DNA of 64,000 nucleotides, taken from an uncultured Oscillospiraceae bacterium (lineage in GTDB: Bacteria > Bacillota > Clostridia > Oscillospirales > Oscillospiraceae). Of the stretch, positions 27,885 through 37,631 are shown one piece after another (position 1 is the first letter of the stretch; every line of letters starts with the position of its first letter). The translations under genes and the position numbers were made by a program. The stretch spans positions 124,001 through 188,000 of the forward strand of contig CAKTTB010000001.1 in the NCBI GenBank assembly GCA_934613505.1, written 5' to 3'. The notes below the pieces were generated by a model. The model ran no database searches, was not told the origin of the DNA, and worked only from the letters and a program-made list of their open reading frames with translations.

Positions 27885-29075
27885 TTACGCCAGCACCGGC
27901 CAGACGGCGTCCAGCGCGAGACCGGCGGCCGCGATGGCCTTTCTGCAGGTCCTGCCGGTAAAGCCGCCGTGGAAGCCTGCCTGATCGGGCAGCCAGCGGA
28001 TCTCGCCCAGCGCCGCCTCGCAGGCGGCCTTGTCCTGCTTCGTGCGGATAAAGAACGAGGCTTCAAATTCGTCCGGGTCGGTCAGATCGGCGGGTGCGTC
28101 GGACCAGTCGACCGGCTGCTTGCGGCCGGGATTGCGGACGATATCGACCACATCGCCGAGTACGGCGCTGGCCGTCGCCGGGCCGCCGGCGCCGGGGCCG
28201 AAGAACATGGCGTCGCCGATGTTATTGCCCAGCACCTCGATCGCGTTCAGAACGCCGGACACAGGGGCCAGCGGCTGCGAGCCGGAGACAACATGCGGAG
28301 AGACGAACACGGCGATCTTCCCGCCCTGCCGCACGGCGCGGCCGAGCAGCTTCAGCTTCATGCCGGCGGCCTCGGCAAAGGCAGCGTCCTCCGTCGTGAT
28401 GGTGGAGATGCCGGTCATGGAGATGCGGGACGGATCGACATTTTTGCCGAACATCATATCGGCCAGAATGCAGATCTTGCGGCCGGCGTCGATGCCGTCG
28501 ACGTCTGCGGCCGGGTTCTGCTCGGCATAGCCGCGGGCCTGCGCGTCGCGCAGCGCCGCGTCATAGCTCTGGCCGCATTCGAGCATCTGGGTGAGGATGA
28601 AGTTCGTCGTGCCGTTGAGAATGCCGCGGACCTCGAGGATCTCATTGGCGCCGAGGCACTGACTCAGCGGGTGCAGGACGGGAATGCCGCCGCCGACGGA
28701 GGCTTCAAACAGGAAGCTCACGCCATGCGCCTTGGCAAGCGCCAGCAGCTCCGTGCCATGCTCGGCGACCAGCTGCTTGTTGGAGGTCACGACGTGCTTG
28801 CCGGCCGCCAGCGAGCGCCGGACAAAGCTCAGCGCCGCGCCGCAGCCGCCGATGGCCTCAATGACGAGGAAAACCTCGGGGTCCTGCTCGACCACGGTGA
28901 AGTCCTTGACCATTTTATCATGGAAGGGAGCGTCCGGCATGTCGCGCAGATCGACGACATAGGCCAGTTCAAGCGCCTCTCCGGCGTTCTTTTCAAGAAC
29001 AGCCGCGTCGCGCAGCAAAATTTCCGCGCAGCTGCCGCCGACGGTGCCGGCTCCCAGAATTGCAAGCTTTTTCAT
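27885..29075 (-). CDS. hom: Homoserine dehydrogenase (short C-terminus)
   Basis: A 396-residue enzyme that reduces aspartate semialdehyde to homoserine, leading to threonine and methionine. It has the NAD(P) motif LGAGTVGGSCAEILL, the catalytic region GGIPVLHPLSQCL...ILEVRGILNGTTNFIL, and VDGIDAGRKICILADMMF. Typical Firmicute Hom ends in a full ACT domain with a PGVL motif. Here the last 65 or so residues are ACT-like in position but lack that motif. A separate ACT protein lies two genes upstream in the same operon. Confidence 0.92.
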   Translation of the reverse strand: MKKLAILGAGTVGGSCAEILLRDAAVLEKNAGEALELAYVVDLRDMPDAPFHDKMVKDFTVVEQDPEVFLVIEAIGGCGAALSFVRRSLAAGKHVVTSNKQLVAEHGTELLALAKAHGVSFLFEASVGGGIPVLHPLSQCLGANEILEVRGILNGTTNFILTQMLECGQSYDAALRDAQARGYAEQNPAADVDGIDAGRKICILADMMFGKNVDPSRISMTGISTITTEDAAFAEAAGMKLKLLGRAVRQGGKIAVFVSPHVVSGSQPLAPVSGVLNAIEVLGNNIGDAMFFGPGAGGPATASAVLGDVVDIVRNPGRKQPVDWSDAPADLTDPDEFEASFFIRTKQDKAACEAALGEIRWLPDQAGFHGGFTGRTCRKAIAAAGLALDAVWPVLA

Positions 29076-29087
29076 GATTCGGTCTCC

Positions 29088-30272
29088 TTATTCTTCGTTT
29101 GCCTTGTGATAGATGGCGAGCATATCCTCGTAGCCCAGCGTGCGGAACGTGCCGACGGTGCGGGTTTTGCCATAGCTGCAGCGGCTAGCCAGCTCGGCAA
29201 GGCCGTCCTCGTCCTGCTTGCCGCAGGACAGCTCGTACAGGCGTACCGGCATGTCGATGGAGCGGAAGAACGATTCCTGCTTCGCAATGCCTTCGAGGGC
29301 GGCTTCCCGGTCGTCGGTCAGCGTCACGCCCCAGACATTCCGGGCGAACCGGGCGAAGCGCGAGACGTTGGTGTCGAGGACATAGCGCGCCCAGCTGGAC
29401 CAGACGGCGGTCAGACTGTCGCCGTGAAAGACGTCAAATTTTTCGCTCAGCGCGTGACCGAGCTGGTGCGGCGCAAAGTCCTTGCTGCCGCCAAGGCCCG
29501 TCAGACCGTTGTGCGACAGAGAGCCGCACCACATGATTTCGCTCATGGCCTTTTCGTTGTGCGGGTCACGCACGGCCGCCGGACCGTTGCGGAGGACGAC
29601 GCGCAGAAGCGCCTCGGCGATCTCGTCGGTGATGTCGTTGTCGGTGAAGGGGTTAAAGTACCGGTCGAGCGTGTGCATGAGGATATCGCTCACGCCGCAC
29701 GCGACCTGATGCGTCGGAAGCGTCGCGGCCAGCGTGGGGTCGAGAATGGCGAAGGCCGGCCGGTTGAAGTCGGTGTTGAGACCGCGCTTTTCGCCGCATT
29801 CCGCGTTTGTGAGGACGGCGGAGTCGCTCGTCTCGCTGCCGGCAGCCGGAATGGTCAGCACGGCGCCGACCGGCAGGGAGCGCGTGACAACGGCACGTTT
29901 TTTCCAGAACTCCCAGATATCCGTGCCGGGGTTGGCTGCGCCGTGCGCGATGGCCTTGCAGGTATCGATAACGCTGCCGCCGCCGACGGCGAGGATCAGC
30001 TGCGCTTCCGATTCGATGGCCAGCCGGACGCCCTCGCGCGCGAGCGCGACGCGTGGATTGGGCTGCACGCCGCCGAGCGTCTGATAGCTGACGTCCGCGG
30101 AAGAGAGCATGGCAAAGATGCGGTCAAGCAGGCCGCTCTTTCTCGCGCTCGAGCCGCCGTAGACGACAAGAACGCGGGAGATATTGCGCTTGGAGAGAAG
30201 ACCGGGCAGCTTGTCGACGCTGCCTGCGCCGAATACGATCTCGGTCGGTACGTAATATTGGAATGCATGCAT
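29088..30272 (-). CDS. Iron-containing alcohol dehydrogenase
   Basis: A 394-residue group III alcohol dehydrogenase resembling butanol dehydrogenases (BdhA/YugJ). It has the cofactor motif AVGGGSVIDTCKAIA, and metal ligands in GVSDILMHTLDRYF and FAPHQLGHALSE. The substrate is not certain. It lies between the ACT protein and hom, seven and 12 bases apart, so the three form one operon; a link between this dehydrogenase and amino-acid synthesis is not obvious. Confidence 0.88.
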   Translation of the reverse strand: MHAFQYYVPTEIVFGAGSVDKLPGLLSKRNISRVLVVYGGSSARKSGLLDRIFAMLSSADVSYQTLGGVQPNPRVALAREGVRLAIESEAQLILAVGGGSVIDTCKAIAHGAANPGTDIWEFWKKRAVVTRSLPVGAVLTIPAAGSETSDSAVLTNAECGEKRGLNTDFNRPAFAILDPTLAATLPTHQVACGVSDILMHTLDRYFNPFTDNDITDEIAEALLRVVLRNGPAAVRDPHNEKAMSEIMWCGSLSHNGLTGLGGSKDFAPHQLGHALSEKFDVFHGDSLTAVWSSWARYVLDTNVSRFARFARNVWGVTLTDDREAALEGIAKQESFFRSIDMPVRLYELSCGKQDEDGLAELASRCSYGKTRTVGTFRTLGYEDMLAIYHKANEE

Positions 30273-30278
30273 AGTGGA

Positions 30279-30719
30279 TCACCCTGCGACGCAGTCAGCC
30301 TTGACCACGCCCTTCCTTTCTGCGATTTTCTGGGTCAGCGCTTCGATGGTGCAGCTGAGATTGCTGGTCTCTGCCGAAATGGTGACCATGGCGCGGCCGC
30401 CGGTCGGGATGGACTGGTTGATGGTCAGTATATTCGCGCCGCAGTTGGCAAAAATAGCTAATATCTCGGACAGGACACCGGCCTTGTCCTTGAGCATCAT
30501 CTGGAAGGTGATGATGCGGCCGGCCATCAGGTTCTGAAACGGCGCGATGGAATCGCGGTACTTATAAAAGGCGCTGCGGCTGATGCCGACGGCCTGTGCG
30601 GCGACGTTGACCTTGTCCGTTTCGCCGGTCTCGAGCATCCGCTTGGCCTCGGCGACCTTCTGGAAAATTTCCGGTAAGGCGGAAGCCTCAACAATGTAAT
30701 ATTTGGGACTTTGTTCCAT
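30279..30719 (-). CDS. ACT domain protein, UPF0735 (PheB-like)
   Basis: A 146-residue protein: an N-terminal helix-turn-helix-like part (AAQAVGISRSAFYKYRDSI) and a C-terminal ACT domain with LKDKAGVLSEILAIFANCGA. This is the UPF0735/PheB family. The start at 30719 follows GAGGTG; the GTG at 30728 lies inside that site. It heads an operon with a dehydrogenase and hom, suggesting amino-acid-responsive control of homoserine synthesis. Confidence 0.88.
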   Translation of the reverse strand: MEQSPKYYIVEASALPEIFQKVAEAKRMLETGETDKVNVAAQAVGISRSAFYKYRDSIAPFQNLMAGRIITFQMMLKDKAGVLSEILAIFANCGANILTINQSIPTGGRAMVTISAETSNLSCTIEALTQKIAERKGVVKADCVAG

Positions 30720-30833
30720 TTTGTTCACCTCATATTTGTCCGCAACAGAAAAGCAAATGTCTATAGGCAGACTTCAATATACACCACACAGCTGCAAAAT
30801 GCAAGCATAAAAAATACAGGAGGGCCGGAAAAC

Positions 30834-31895
30834 ATGAAAAGCCGCAAAATCTGGAGGACCGCATTGCTGATACTGGGGGTTTTGGCCGGCGTCTGGGTGT
30901 TCGGCGCGCTGCTGCTGCCGGTCCTGCTGCCGTTTCTGATCGGGCTTGCCGTGAGCCAGATCGCGGAAAGGCCGGTGAAGCTTCTGCAGACGCGCGCGCA
31001 TATGCCGCGCTGGCTGGCGTCGGGCGTGTGCGTGCTGGGGCTGTTCGCGGCATTGTTTGGCGGACTGTTTCTTTTGTGCAGGCTTCTGTGCGGGGAAGCG
31101 GCCGGACTGGTGCGGGAGCTTCCGGCGCTGGCGCAGGGCCTGCAGGCGCCGGTCAGCCGCGTCAAGACGTGGCTCATCGCCATGGCGGAGCGGTTCCCGG
31201 ACGGCCTTGGGAGCGGCCTTCGCGCCGGCGTGGAGTCGTTTTTCAAAAGCGGCGCGGGACTGGGGACGAAGCTCTATGAGACGCTCTTCTCGTGGGCCTC
31301 CGGCGTGATCGGGAAGCTTCCGGATGCGGTGCTTTTTACCGTGACCGCGATTTTATCCAGCTTCATGCTTTCCGGCGAACTGCCTGCGATCCGCAGCTGG
31401 CTTTCGCGCGTCATCCGCCCCGAATGGCGGCAGAAGGCGCTCTCGCTTCGCAGCCATGTCCGCACGACGTTCGGCGGCTGGCTCCGGGCGCAGCTGAAGC
31501 TGATGGGCGTCACGTTTCTGATCCTGAACGTGGGGCTGATGCTGCTGCGGGTGCAGTATCCGGTGCTGGACGCCCTGCTCATCACGATCGTTGACGCCCT
31601 GCCGGTCTTTGGGACGGGGACGATTCTGATCCCGTGGGCGATCGTCATGTTCCTGCGCGGCGAGACGAAAAAGGGCATTGGACTTGTCATTCTTTACGGC
31701 ACGGCGGCGCTCAGCCGGCAGGCGCTCGAGCCGCGGCTGGTCGGGCGGCAGGTGGGGCTGAACCCGGTTCTGACGCTGCTGGCCCTGTACGCGGGCTACC
31801 GGCTGCTGGGCGTGGCGGGGATGATCGTGTTCCCGATCTCCGCGATGCTCCTCAAGCAGATCTGGGATCATTCTGGCTTGCAGACGGACGGATAA
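30834..31895 (+). CDS. AI-2E/YtvI-family membrane protein
   Basis: A 353-residue polytopic protein of the AI-2E transporter family, closest in form to the sporulation protein YtvI. Hydrophobic segments flank a central amphipathic region, and the family's C-terminal LLITIVDALPVFGTGTILIPWA and GLNPVLTLLALYAGYRLLG are present. The start at 30834 (MKSRKIWRTAL) follows CAGGAGGG. The role is unproven. Confidence 0.85.
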   Translation: MKSRKIWRTALLILGVLAGVWVFGALLLPVLLPFLIGLAVSQIAERPVKLLQTRAHMPRWLASGVCVLGLFAALFGGLFLLCRLLCGEAAGLVRELPALAQGLQAPVSRVKTWLIAMAERFPDGLGSGLRAGVESFFKSGAGLGTKLYETLFSWASGVIGKLPDAVLFTVTAILSSFMLSGELPAIRSWLSRVIRPEWRQKALSLRSHVRTTFGGWLRAQLKLMGVTFLILNVGLMLLRVQYPVLDALLITIVDALPVFGTGTILIPWAIVMFLRGETKKGIGLVILYGTAALSRQALEPRLVGRQVGLNPVLTLLALYAGYRLLGVAGMIVFPISAMLLKQIWDHSGLQTDG

Positions 31896-31933
31896 TTCTC
31901 TATAATAGTCCCGGAGGAAAAGGGGGCGGGACG

Positions 31934-32812
31934 ATGATCCTTGAAAAAACGGCCGGACGGCAGGCGGAGCTTCTGTCGATTCTGCGGCGGGAGTTTGATC
32001 TGTCGGCGGGGCTGGTCAAGCGGCTCAAGTGGCAGAATGCCCTGTTTGTGAATGACGCGCCGGCGCATACGAACTGCCGGGTCTTCCCCGGCGACCGGGT
32101 GCGCGTCGTGATCGAGGAGGAGCAGGAGGGATTTTTGCCGGAGCCGATGGACCTTTCCATCCTGTATGAGGACGAGGCGATCCTCGCCGTGGACAAGCCC
32201 GCCGGTCTGCTGGTCCATCCGTCACCGCAGCGAAACAGCGGGACGCTGGCGAACGGCGTTCTGTATTACCTGCGGCAGCAGGGCGAAGCCGCCGGGATCC
32301 ATCCCGTGACGCGGCTCGACCGGGACACCTTCGGCGTTGTTCTGCTGGCGAAGACCGCGAATGTACATGAGCAGTTCCGCCAGATGCTCCAGGCCCGGCA
32401 GCTGGAAAAGACGTATCTCGCCTCCGTGTTCGGCGCGCCGGCGCAGGACGAGGGGACGATCGACCTGCCGGTCTATAAGATCGGCGGCGGGAGCCTCCTC
32501 CGGATCGTGGACGCACGCGGGCAGAAGGCTGTGACCGGGTATCGCGTGCTGGCATGCGCGGCGCAGACGGCGCTTGTGCAGCTGCGCCCACATACGGGGC
32601 GGACGCACCAGTTGCGGCTGCATTGTCTGGCCTCCGGCTTTCCCATTCTGGGCGACCCGCAGTACACGACGGAAGCGGCAAAGCGGTATTCGGACGCGCT
32701 TGGGCTTGAAACGCAGCAGCTATGCGCGGCAAAGCTGGTCTTTGACCACCCCATGACGGGAAAACGGATGGAGATCTGCTCCCGGCAGACGGTTTTTTTT
32801 CAAAAAGACTAG
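31934..32812 (+). CDS. RluA-family pseudouridine synthase
   Basis: A 292-residue synthase with an S4-like N-terminus (SAGLVKRLKWQNALFVND) and the catalytic motif HPVTRLDRDTFGVVLLAK, whose aspartate attacks uracil C6. RPHTGRTHQLRLH is also present. It fits the RluD/RluC/YjbO group; the target RNA cannot be told. The start at 31934 is a best fit behind GGGGGCGGG. Confidence 0.9.
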   Translation: MILEKTAGRQAELLSILRREFDLSAGLVKRLKWQNALFVNDAPAHTNCRVFPGDRVRVVIEEEQEGFLPEPMDLSILYEDEAILAVDKPAGLLVHPSPQRNSGTLANGVLYYLRQQGEAAGIHPVTRLDRDTFGVVLLAKTANVHEQFRQMLQARQLEKTYLASVFGAPAQDEGTIDLPVYKIGGGSLLRIVDARGQKAVTGYRVLACAAQTALVQLRPHTGRTHQLRLHCLASGFPILGDPQYTTEAAKRYSDALGLETQQLCAAKLVFDHPMTGKRMEICSRQTVFFQKD

Positions 32813-32865
32813 GCGGGAGAGCGATCATCTGGTATACTGTCAGCAAAAGCCGGGGGAGGAACTGC

Positions 32866-33186
32866 ATGAAAGAAGAGAAAGCTGTATATACCATTGCGGA
32901 GGAGAAGAAGCCCGAAGCGTCGTGGATGGAGCATGTCATGCTCATTGCGCGCAATATTGCCGCCGGCGCGGCGGCTGCCCTGTTTCTGGCGTCGTTTTTG
33001 CTGCCGGAGATCCATAAGACGCTGCGTGCCATCGCCTATTTCTGCGGCGCGGGCGCATACTTCGCAGAGATTCTGGTCATCACCGACGGCCTGAGCCGGA
33101 AGGTGCCGCATAAGGAGCTGTTCATGGCCTTCTGCTTTGGCCCCCTGTATATCCTGCTTGGGCTGAGCTACCTGCTGGAAGCATAA
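32866..33186 (+). CDS. Small membrane protein
   Basis: A 106-residue protein with three predicted membrane helices (NIAAGAAAALFLASFLLPEI, then two more) after a charged start. No family is recognised. GGGGGAGG precedes it and TATACT lies about 35 bases upstream. Confidence 0.65.
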   Translation: MKEEKAVYTIAEEKKPEASWMEHVMLIARNIAAGAAAALFLASFLLPEIHKTLRAIAYFCGAGAYFAEILVITDGLSRKVPHKELFMAFCFGPLYILLGLSYLLEA

Positions 33187-33193
33187 GAAATAG

Positions 33194-33220
33194 CCGGAGA
33201 AGCGAACGCTTCTCCGGTTT
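33194..33220. terminator. Bidirectional terminator
   Basis: A 10-bp stem CCGGAGAAGC / GCTTCTCCGG with a GAAC loop and TTTT after it, between convergent genes. Confidence 0.88.
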
Positions 33221-33223
33221 TGC

Positions 33224-33685
33224 TTATTGCGGGGACAGGGTAAGCGCCTCCAGCAGCGCGCGGCAGCCAAAGGCGATATCCTGCCATGCGGCGTCAAAAT
33301 CATCGGTGTACCACGGATCCGCCACGCTGCGCGTCTGGCCGGTGTATGCCAGCAGGAGCCGGAGCTTGCCGTCCGGATCGCCGCCGCAGATGCGCTGCAT
33401 GTTCCGCAGGTTCTGCGTGTCCATGCCGATCAAAAGATCATAGTCCGCGTAGTCCTGCCGCGTCATCTGCCGCGCGCGGTGATCGTCAAACGCAACGCCG
33501 TGCGCGCGCAGCTGCCGCTGCGCCGGCGGATAGATGGGGTTGCCGATCTCCTCCCGGCTGGTAGCGGCCGAATCGATCTGAACCTGTGCCGAAAGCCCCG
33601 CCTTCCGCACAAGATCCTTCATGATAAACTCCGCCATCGGGCTGCGGCAGATATTGCCGTGGCAAACGAATAAGATTTTTGTCAT
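33224..33685 (-). CDS. Low-molecular-weight protein-tyrosine phosphatase
   Basis: A 153-residue phosphatase. The P-loop is VCHGNICRSP, with nucleophile Cys8 and Arg14; the general acid aspartate is in SVADPWYTDDF. Such enzymes often balance tyrosine kinases in capsule or wall control, but no kinase lies nearby. The start at 33685 (MTKILFVCHGN) is set by the conserved N-terminus. Confidence 0.92.
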   Translation of the reverse strand: MTKILFVCHGNICRSPMAEFIMKDLVRKAGLSAQVQIDSAATSREEIGNPIYPPAQRQLRAHGVAFDDHRARQMTRQDYADYDLLIGMDTQNLRNMQRICGGDPDGKLRLLLAYTGQTRSVADPWYTDDFDAAWQDIAFGCRALLEALTLSPQ

Positions 33686-33735
33686 TGCTGCGGATCCTTT
33701 CAAAAGCCTCAGAGGGTGGGGCGGTGTGGGGAGAA

Positions 33736-33765
33736 ACAGCCCGGACGGCGGTGCGTCCGGGCTGT
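33736..33765 (-). terminator. Terminator of S-layer protein gene
   Basis: A 12-bp perfect stem ACAGCCCGGACG / CGTCCGGGCTGT; on the minus strand it is followed by TTTCTCC. Confidence 0.75.
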
Positions 33766-33829
33766 GCTGTTTCGCTGGAGGTCTGTCCGCCATGGGAGGA
33801 TGGACAGACGCTGGTTCAGTGTGCGCGTT

Positions 33830-36800
33830 TTACGCCATCGTTCTCCAGATGAAAGTCACGATCTGGGCGCGGGTGCAGTTGTCAGCGGGGCTGAACGTGG
33901 TGCTGCTCGTGCCCTTGGTGATGTTCTCCTTCACAGCCCACAGGACAGCGTCTGCATAATAGGCGCTTGCGGAAACATCCGTGAAGGGATTCGCGCTGCC
34001 TGCAGCCGGGGAACTCTGGCTGCGCCACAGGAACGTGACGATCTGCGCGCGGGAGCAGGTCGCGCTGGGGCTGAAGGTTGTATCGCTGGTGCCCTTTGTG
34101 ATGCCGTTCTCGACGGCCCACAGGACAGCATTATAGAAGTAGCTGCCGGCTGGGACGTCGGTAAAGGGCATTGCGCTGGTCTTGGGCGCGGGGCTTCCTG
34201 CGGCGCGCCACAGGAAGGTCACGGCCTGCGCGCGTGTGCAGATGCCGTTGGGATCAAAGAGATCTGCGGTCATGCCATTTGTGATGCCGTTTGCCACGGC
34301 CCAGTTTACGGCATCCTCATAGTAGGCGCCGCTGGGAACGTCGCGGAAGTGGACTCTCGCCCTGAACACGGCCTGGACCGTGACGTCGCTGGACGGCATG
34401 GTGAAGGTATAGGTCCCGTCCGCCTTGGCGGTCAGCTTGACTTCCTTGTTCCGGCTGTCCAGCACGGTCAGCGTGCCAAGCACATAGCCCTGATCCGGCT
34501 TCACGGTCAGCGTGACGGTGGCGCCGCTGGCGGCCTGCTTGTGGCTGGAAGTCACTTCGCCGTTTTTGCTGTCCTTCACAATGACGTTGTAAAGCGTGGA
34601 GCTGCTGCTTCCGCCGGAGCTTCTGCGGGCCCAGTTGGCCTGAACGGTCACGGCCTGTGCGGGCATGGTGAAGCTGGCAGTCTCGCTTCTGGCGTCGGAG
34701 ATCTGGACATCGTCGGAGGTCCAGCCGCGGAAGACATAGCCGGGTCTGGTGCCGGCGGTGATCATTACCGTTTCGTTCGCGGCATATTCGCCTGCGCCGG
34801 TCGCGCCGTCGCCTGCATTGCGGAGCGTGACCTCGTATTTGTCAGGTTCGGGATCGGGCGTGGGATCCGTCTTGCCGGGCCAGTCTGCCAGACGGTAAAC
34901 GGAACCGCCGCGGATGGCATTGCCGGGAATGAAGACGACATAATCATCCGTGAGGGCGAAATTGCGCATCGTCTGGTTGGAATCATCGCCGAGACCATCA
35001 AGCGTAATGGTATCGATCTTGATGTTGCTGCCGTCAGCGGCAGTGGTGATCGCATAGGTATCACAGCCGATGACGGAGTCCTTCACAGCATTCAGGCAGG
35101 TCAAAAGCGCCTTGAGCTGTCTGGCGTTTTCCTCGGTAAGGAGCTGATCAAGCACCTTCTGGAGAGGTTCCGGGAAGACGACATCGCCCTGCTCCTTGAG
35201 CGCCAGGTAATACTCGACAATCTCTTTATAAAGAGCGGAGAACTCGTCAATCTTTTCCTGACCATTGGCGTCCACCAGATCTGTGAGTTCACCCATGCCA
35301 TAGGGCAGAGAGAGGACTTCTGTAGCGTGTTCCGAGGGCATGGAGTGCGGCTGAATTGTGCCATTCTTGATGTCTGCAATCAAAGAGGCAGTCTGTTCAG
35401 CTGTGAGCGTAACCGTCTCAGAGGTGCTTGGTACGCTGCCAGCGCTATTTTCCTCGAAGACGGAGGCGGCTTCCGCACCGGACACCTGTTCGTAAGTATT
35501 TGCGGCGCTGAGTGCCTGCTGGACAAGCGCTTCTTCCGTCAATGCATTGGGAGCGGCCACGGCGCTGCTTGCTGCATCCGCGTCTTCGTTAAGGGCAGCG
35601 GAAGTTGTATGGCTGCCGCTGGATGTGAGATCTCTTTCCAGCAGTAACTGAATAAGAACCTTGAGGTAGTTGATCTTCTCAACCCATTCCTCCTTATCCA
35701 TCTTGAGCACATCGCCATTTGTGATCTGCACCAATGGACGGAGAAGGGAGCCATCGTCCAATGTACCCAGCAGCATCACGCCGTCGTTGTTGTCGGTTTT
35801 ATCCGTATCCCAGATCTGGGTCATGGAGGTGTACTGATTGATGCGGCTGCCATAGCCGTTTTTGCCAGTATAGCCGCTCTCCAAGCCGGAAAGGGAGCCG
35901 TCCGGGAAGGTCTTGGTGGCGTCACCCACGACAAGCTCAATGTTGTACTTACCGTCCATGCGGTAAAGGTTCACAGACTGGGACAGAGTCGTTGCCAGAT
36001 GGATAAAGTCCATCTGCAGCATGGGAAATGTCGCCTGTGTGACGTCGTTGTAGTCGCCGATGTAGAGGTAGCCGTTATAGACCTCCATGGTGCAGATCGC
36101 GGCCGCGAAGCGGTAGGGATCAATATTGAAGGTGTACATGGCAGGGGCCTTATCGGCATGGTTGAGGGTGTCATCCCACTGGTCGCCCGCCGTGTTGCCG
36201 ATGATCGGCGTCCAGGTCCATGCATCGCGGTCAGAGGGAGAAGCGCCGTCCTTCAGCGTGCCTTCCAGAATGGCATAGCCCGCGAAGCACTTGGTCTCCT
36301 CCTTCGTGTCGGGATCGACGGCGGTGTAAACGCCCTCGGTGGGATTCAGCGTGGAGTGCAGCGCCTTCTGACCGGCGTTGATGGCCATGTACAGCTTGCC
36401 GTTGTACTCGATCATCTGATAGACCGTGCCGCCGTAGTTGGCGTCATACATATGATAGGCGGGATAGTTGAGGAGCTCCTTGCTCTGCTCGGCGATCTCG
36501 GTGAACTCGGGGTTGCGCAGCGCGCTGCTGCCCTCGACCTTGATGCCCTTGAAGCTGCTGTCGTCGTTAAAATCGTCAGCGTCAGGGGTGTAAGCAATGA
36601 TGTGTGCGCCGTCCTTCTGCGTGACGGAGGCGATCAGAGAGCCCTTGTAGACCGCAATAGCGCGGGGAATGGGGAAGACATAGGCGGCCTGCATCTGGCG
36701 GTACTCTTCCAGCGTCACAGCCTGATAGACGGTGCGGAAGGAATCGTCCTCGGGGTTGACCTCAAAGATGGAGGGGATGCCGGTGGCGGCGTCCGCCACA

Positions 36801-37594
36801 GCCTCTGTGCCGACCTGCGTGCCGATGAAATAGAAGCGGCCATTGTATGCAACGGCGTTGCGCAGCGTGACCTGATTGCCGTTGACAGAACCGGCCATCA
36901 GGATCTTGCTTTCACCGGTCTTGATGTTCATTTTGAACAGGATACCCTGCGTGGGTACAGGATGCTCGGTGTAATAGTTATCGCCGTAGAGCAGGCCGAC
37001 AACGCTGTCAATCATCTTCTGGTTGTACGCCACGGCCTCCTGATTGAGCGTGTCGTCTTCGTTCTTCTCGTCCTTCAGCAGGCCAAGGGACTGGAGCATC
37101 GTTTTCGCGTTGTTTTTTGTAATGCCGGTGCCGCCGTACATTGTGCCGATGTAGACCCAATCTTTATAGCCCAGCGCAGAGAAAGCGTAGGACTGGCAGG
37201 CATCACCGGTCAGGCTCTGCGTGATCTCGGCCATCATGCTGGCGATCTGCTCGGGAGAAGCAGTGGGATACTTCGCCTTCAGCCGGCTTTCCAGCTCGGC
37301 CAGTTCGGCAGCCGTATCGGCAGTGGGCGTATCAGCGCCCTTTACATACATGTGCTCGATCACACCGGTGCAGATCTTGCCGGTGGGATCCGTGTACTGA
37401 TAGTAGTCCACGAAGCCGTCGGTCTGGCGGGGCGCTACGTCCGCGTGCGAGACCTTCTCCAGCGTGTAGCCATTGTTGCTGTAAGTATACTGCGGATGAA
37501 TGTCATCGCTGACCGGAGCCGCAAATGCGGTGATCTGGAGCGATGTCACCAGCAGGATCAGTGCGGTGAGCAGACTAAAAACCCTCTTTTTCAT
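33830..37594 (-). CDS. Large S-layer-homology surface protein
   Basis: A 1254-residue secreted protein, the largest gene here. It has a signal peptide (LLTALILLVTSLQITAFA), then a long ectodomain of about 900 residues with no family that I recognise. Two InlB/Flg_new-type repeats follow (near residues 945-1080; for example GYVFRGWTSDDVQISDA). Three S-layer homology repeats end the protein (FRDVPSGAYYEDAVNWAVAN, FTDVPAGSYFYNAVLWAVEN, FTDVSASAYYADAVLWAVKE), each with TRAQ/SRAQ..TFLWR. The repeats should bind pyruvylated wall polymer. Its ectodomain has several beta-propeller-like KLYMAINAG and YLYIGDYND segments, so a propeller is possible. Confidence 0.85.
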   Translation of the reverse strand: MKKRVFSLLTALILLVTSLQITAFAAPVSDDIHPQYTYSNNGYTLEKVSHADVAPRQTDGFVDYYQYTDPTGKICTGVIEHMYVKGADTPTADTAAELAELESRLKAKYPTASPEQIASMMAEITQSLTGDACQSYAFSALGYKDWVYIGTMYGGTGITKNNAKTMLQSLGLLKDEKNEDDTLNQEAVAYNQKMIDSVVGLLYGDNYYTEHPVPTQGILFKMNIKTGESKILMAGSVNGNQVTLRNAVAYNGRFYFIGTQVGTEAVADAATGIPSIFEVNPEDDSFRTVYQAVTLEEYRQMQAAYVFPIPRAIAVYKGSLIASVTQKDGAHIIAYTPDADDFNDDSSFKGIKVEGSSALRNPEFTEIAEQSKELLNYPAYHMYDANYGGTVYQMIEYNGKLYMAINAGQKALHSTLNPTEGVYTAVDPDTKEETKCFAGYAILEGTLKDGASPSDRDAWTWTPIIGNTAGDQWDDTLNHADKAPAMYTFNIDPYRFAAAICTMEVYNGYLYIGDYNDVTQATFPMLQMDFIHLATTLSQSVNLYRMDGKYNIELVVGDATKTFPDGSLSGLESGYTGKNGYGSRINQYTSMTQIWDTDKTDNNDGVMLLGTLDDGSLLRPLVQITNGDVLKMDKEEWVEKINYLKVLIQLLLERDLTSSGSHTTSAALNEDADAASSAVAAPNALTEEALVQQALSAANTYEQVSGAEAASVFEENSAGSVPSTSETVTLTAEQTASLIADIKNGTIQPHSMPSEHATEVLSLPYGMGELTDLVDANGQEKIDEFSALYKEIVEYYLALKEQGDVVFPEPLQKVLDQLLTEENARQLKALLTCLNAVKDSVIGCDTYAITTAADGSNIKIDTITLDGLGDDSNQTMRNFALTDDYVVFIPGNAIRGGSVYRLADWPGKTDPTPDPEPDKYEVTLRNAGDGATGAGEYAANETVMITAGTRPGYVFRGWTSDDVQISDARSETASFTMPAQAVTVQANWARRSSGGSSSSTLYNVIVKDSKNGEVTSSHKQAASGATVTLTVKPDQGYVLGTLTVLDSRNKEVKLTAKADGTYTFTMPSSDVTVQAVFRARVHFRDVPSGAYYEDAVNWAVANGITNGMTADLFDPNGICTRAQAVTFLWRAAGSPAPKTSAMPFTDVPAGSYFYNAVLWAVENGITKGTSDTTFSPSATCSRAQIVTFLWRSQSSPAAGSANPFTDVSASAYYADAVLWAVKENITKGTSSTTFSPADNCTRAQIVTFIWRTMA

Positions 37595-37631
37595 ATGTAT
37601 CCTCCTAAAAATATTGAACGATCAGAAGCCT

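Noticed and set aside
27867..30461. An 864-codon plus-strand frame opposite hom, the alcohol dehydrogenase and the ACT gene
   Set aside because: It spans three well-supported minus-strand genes and has no start signal or motif.
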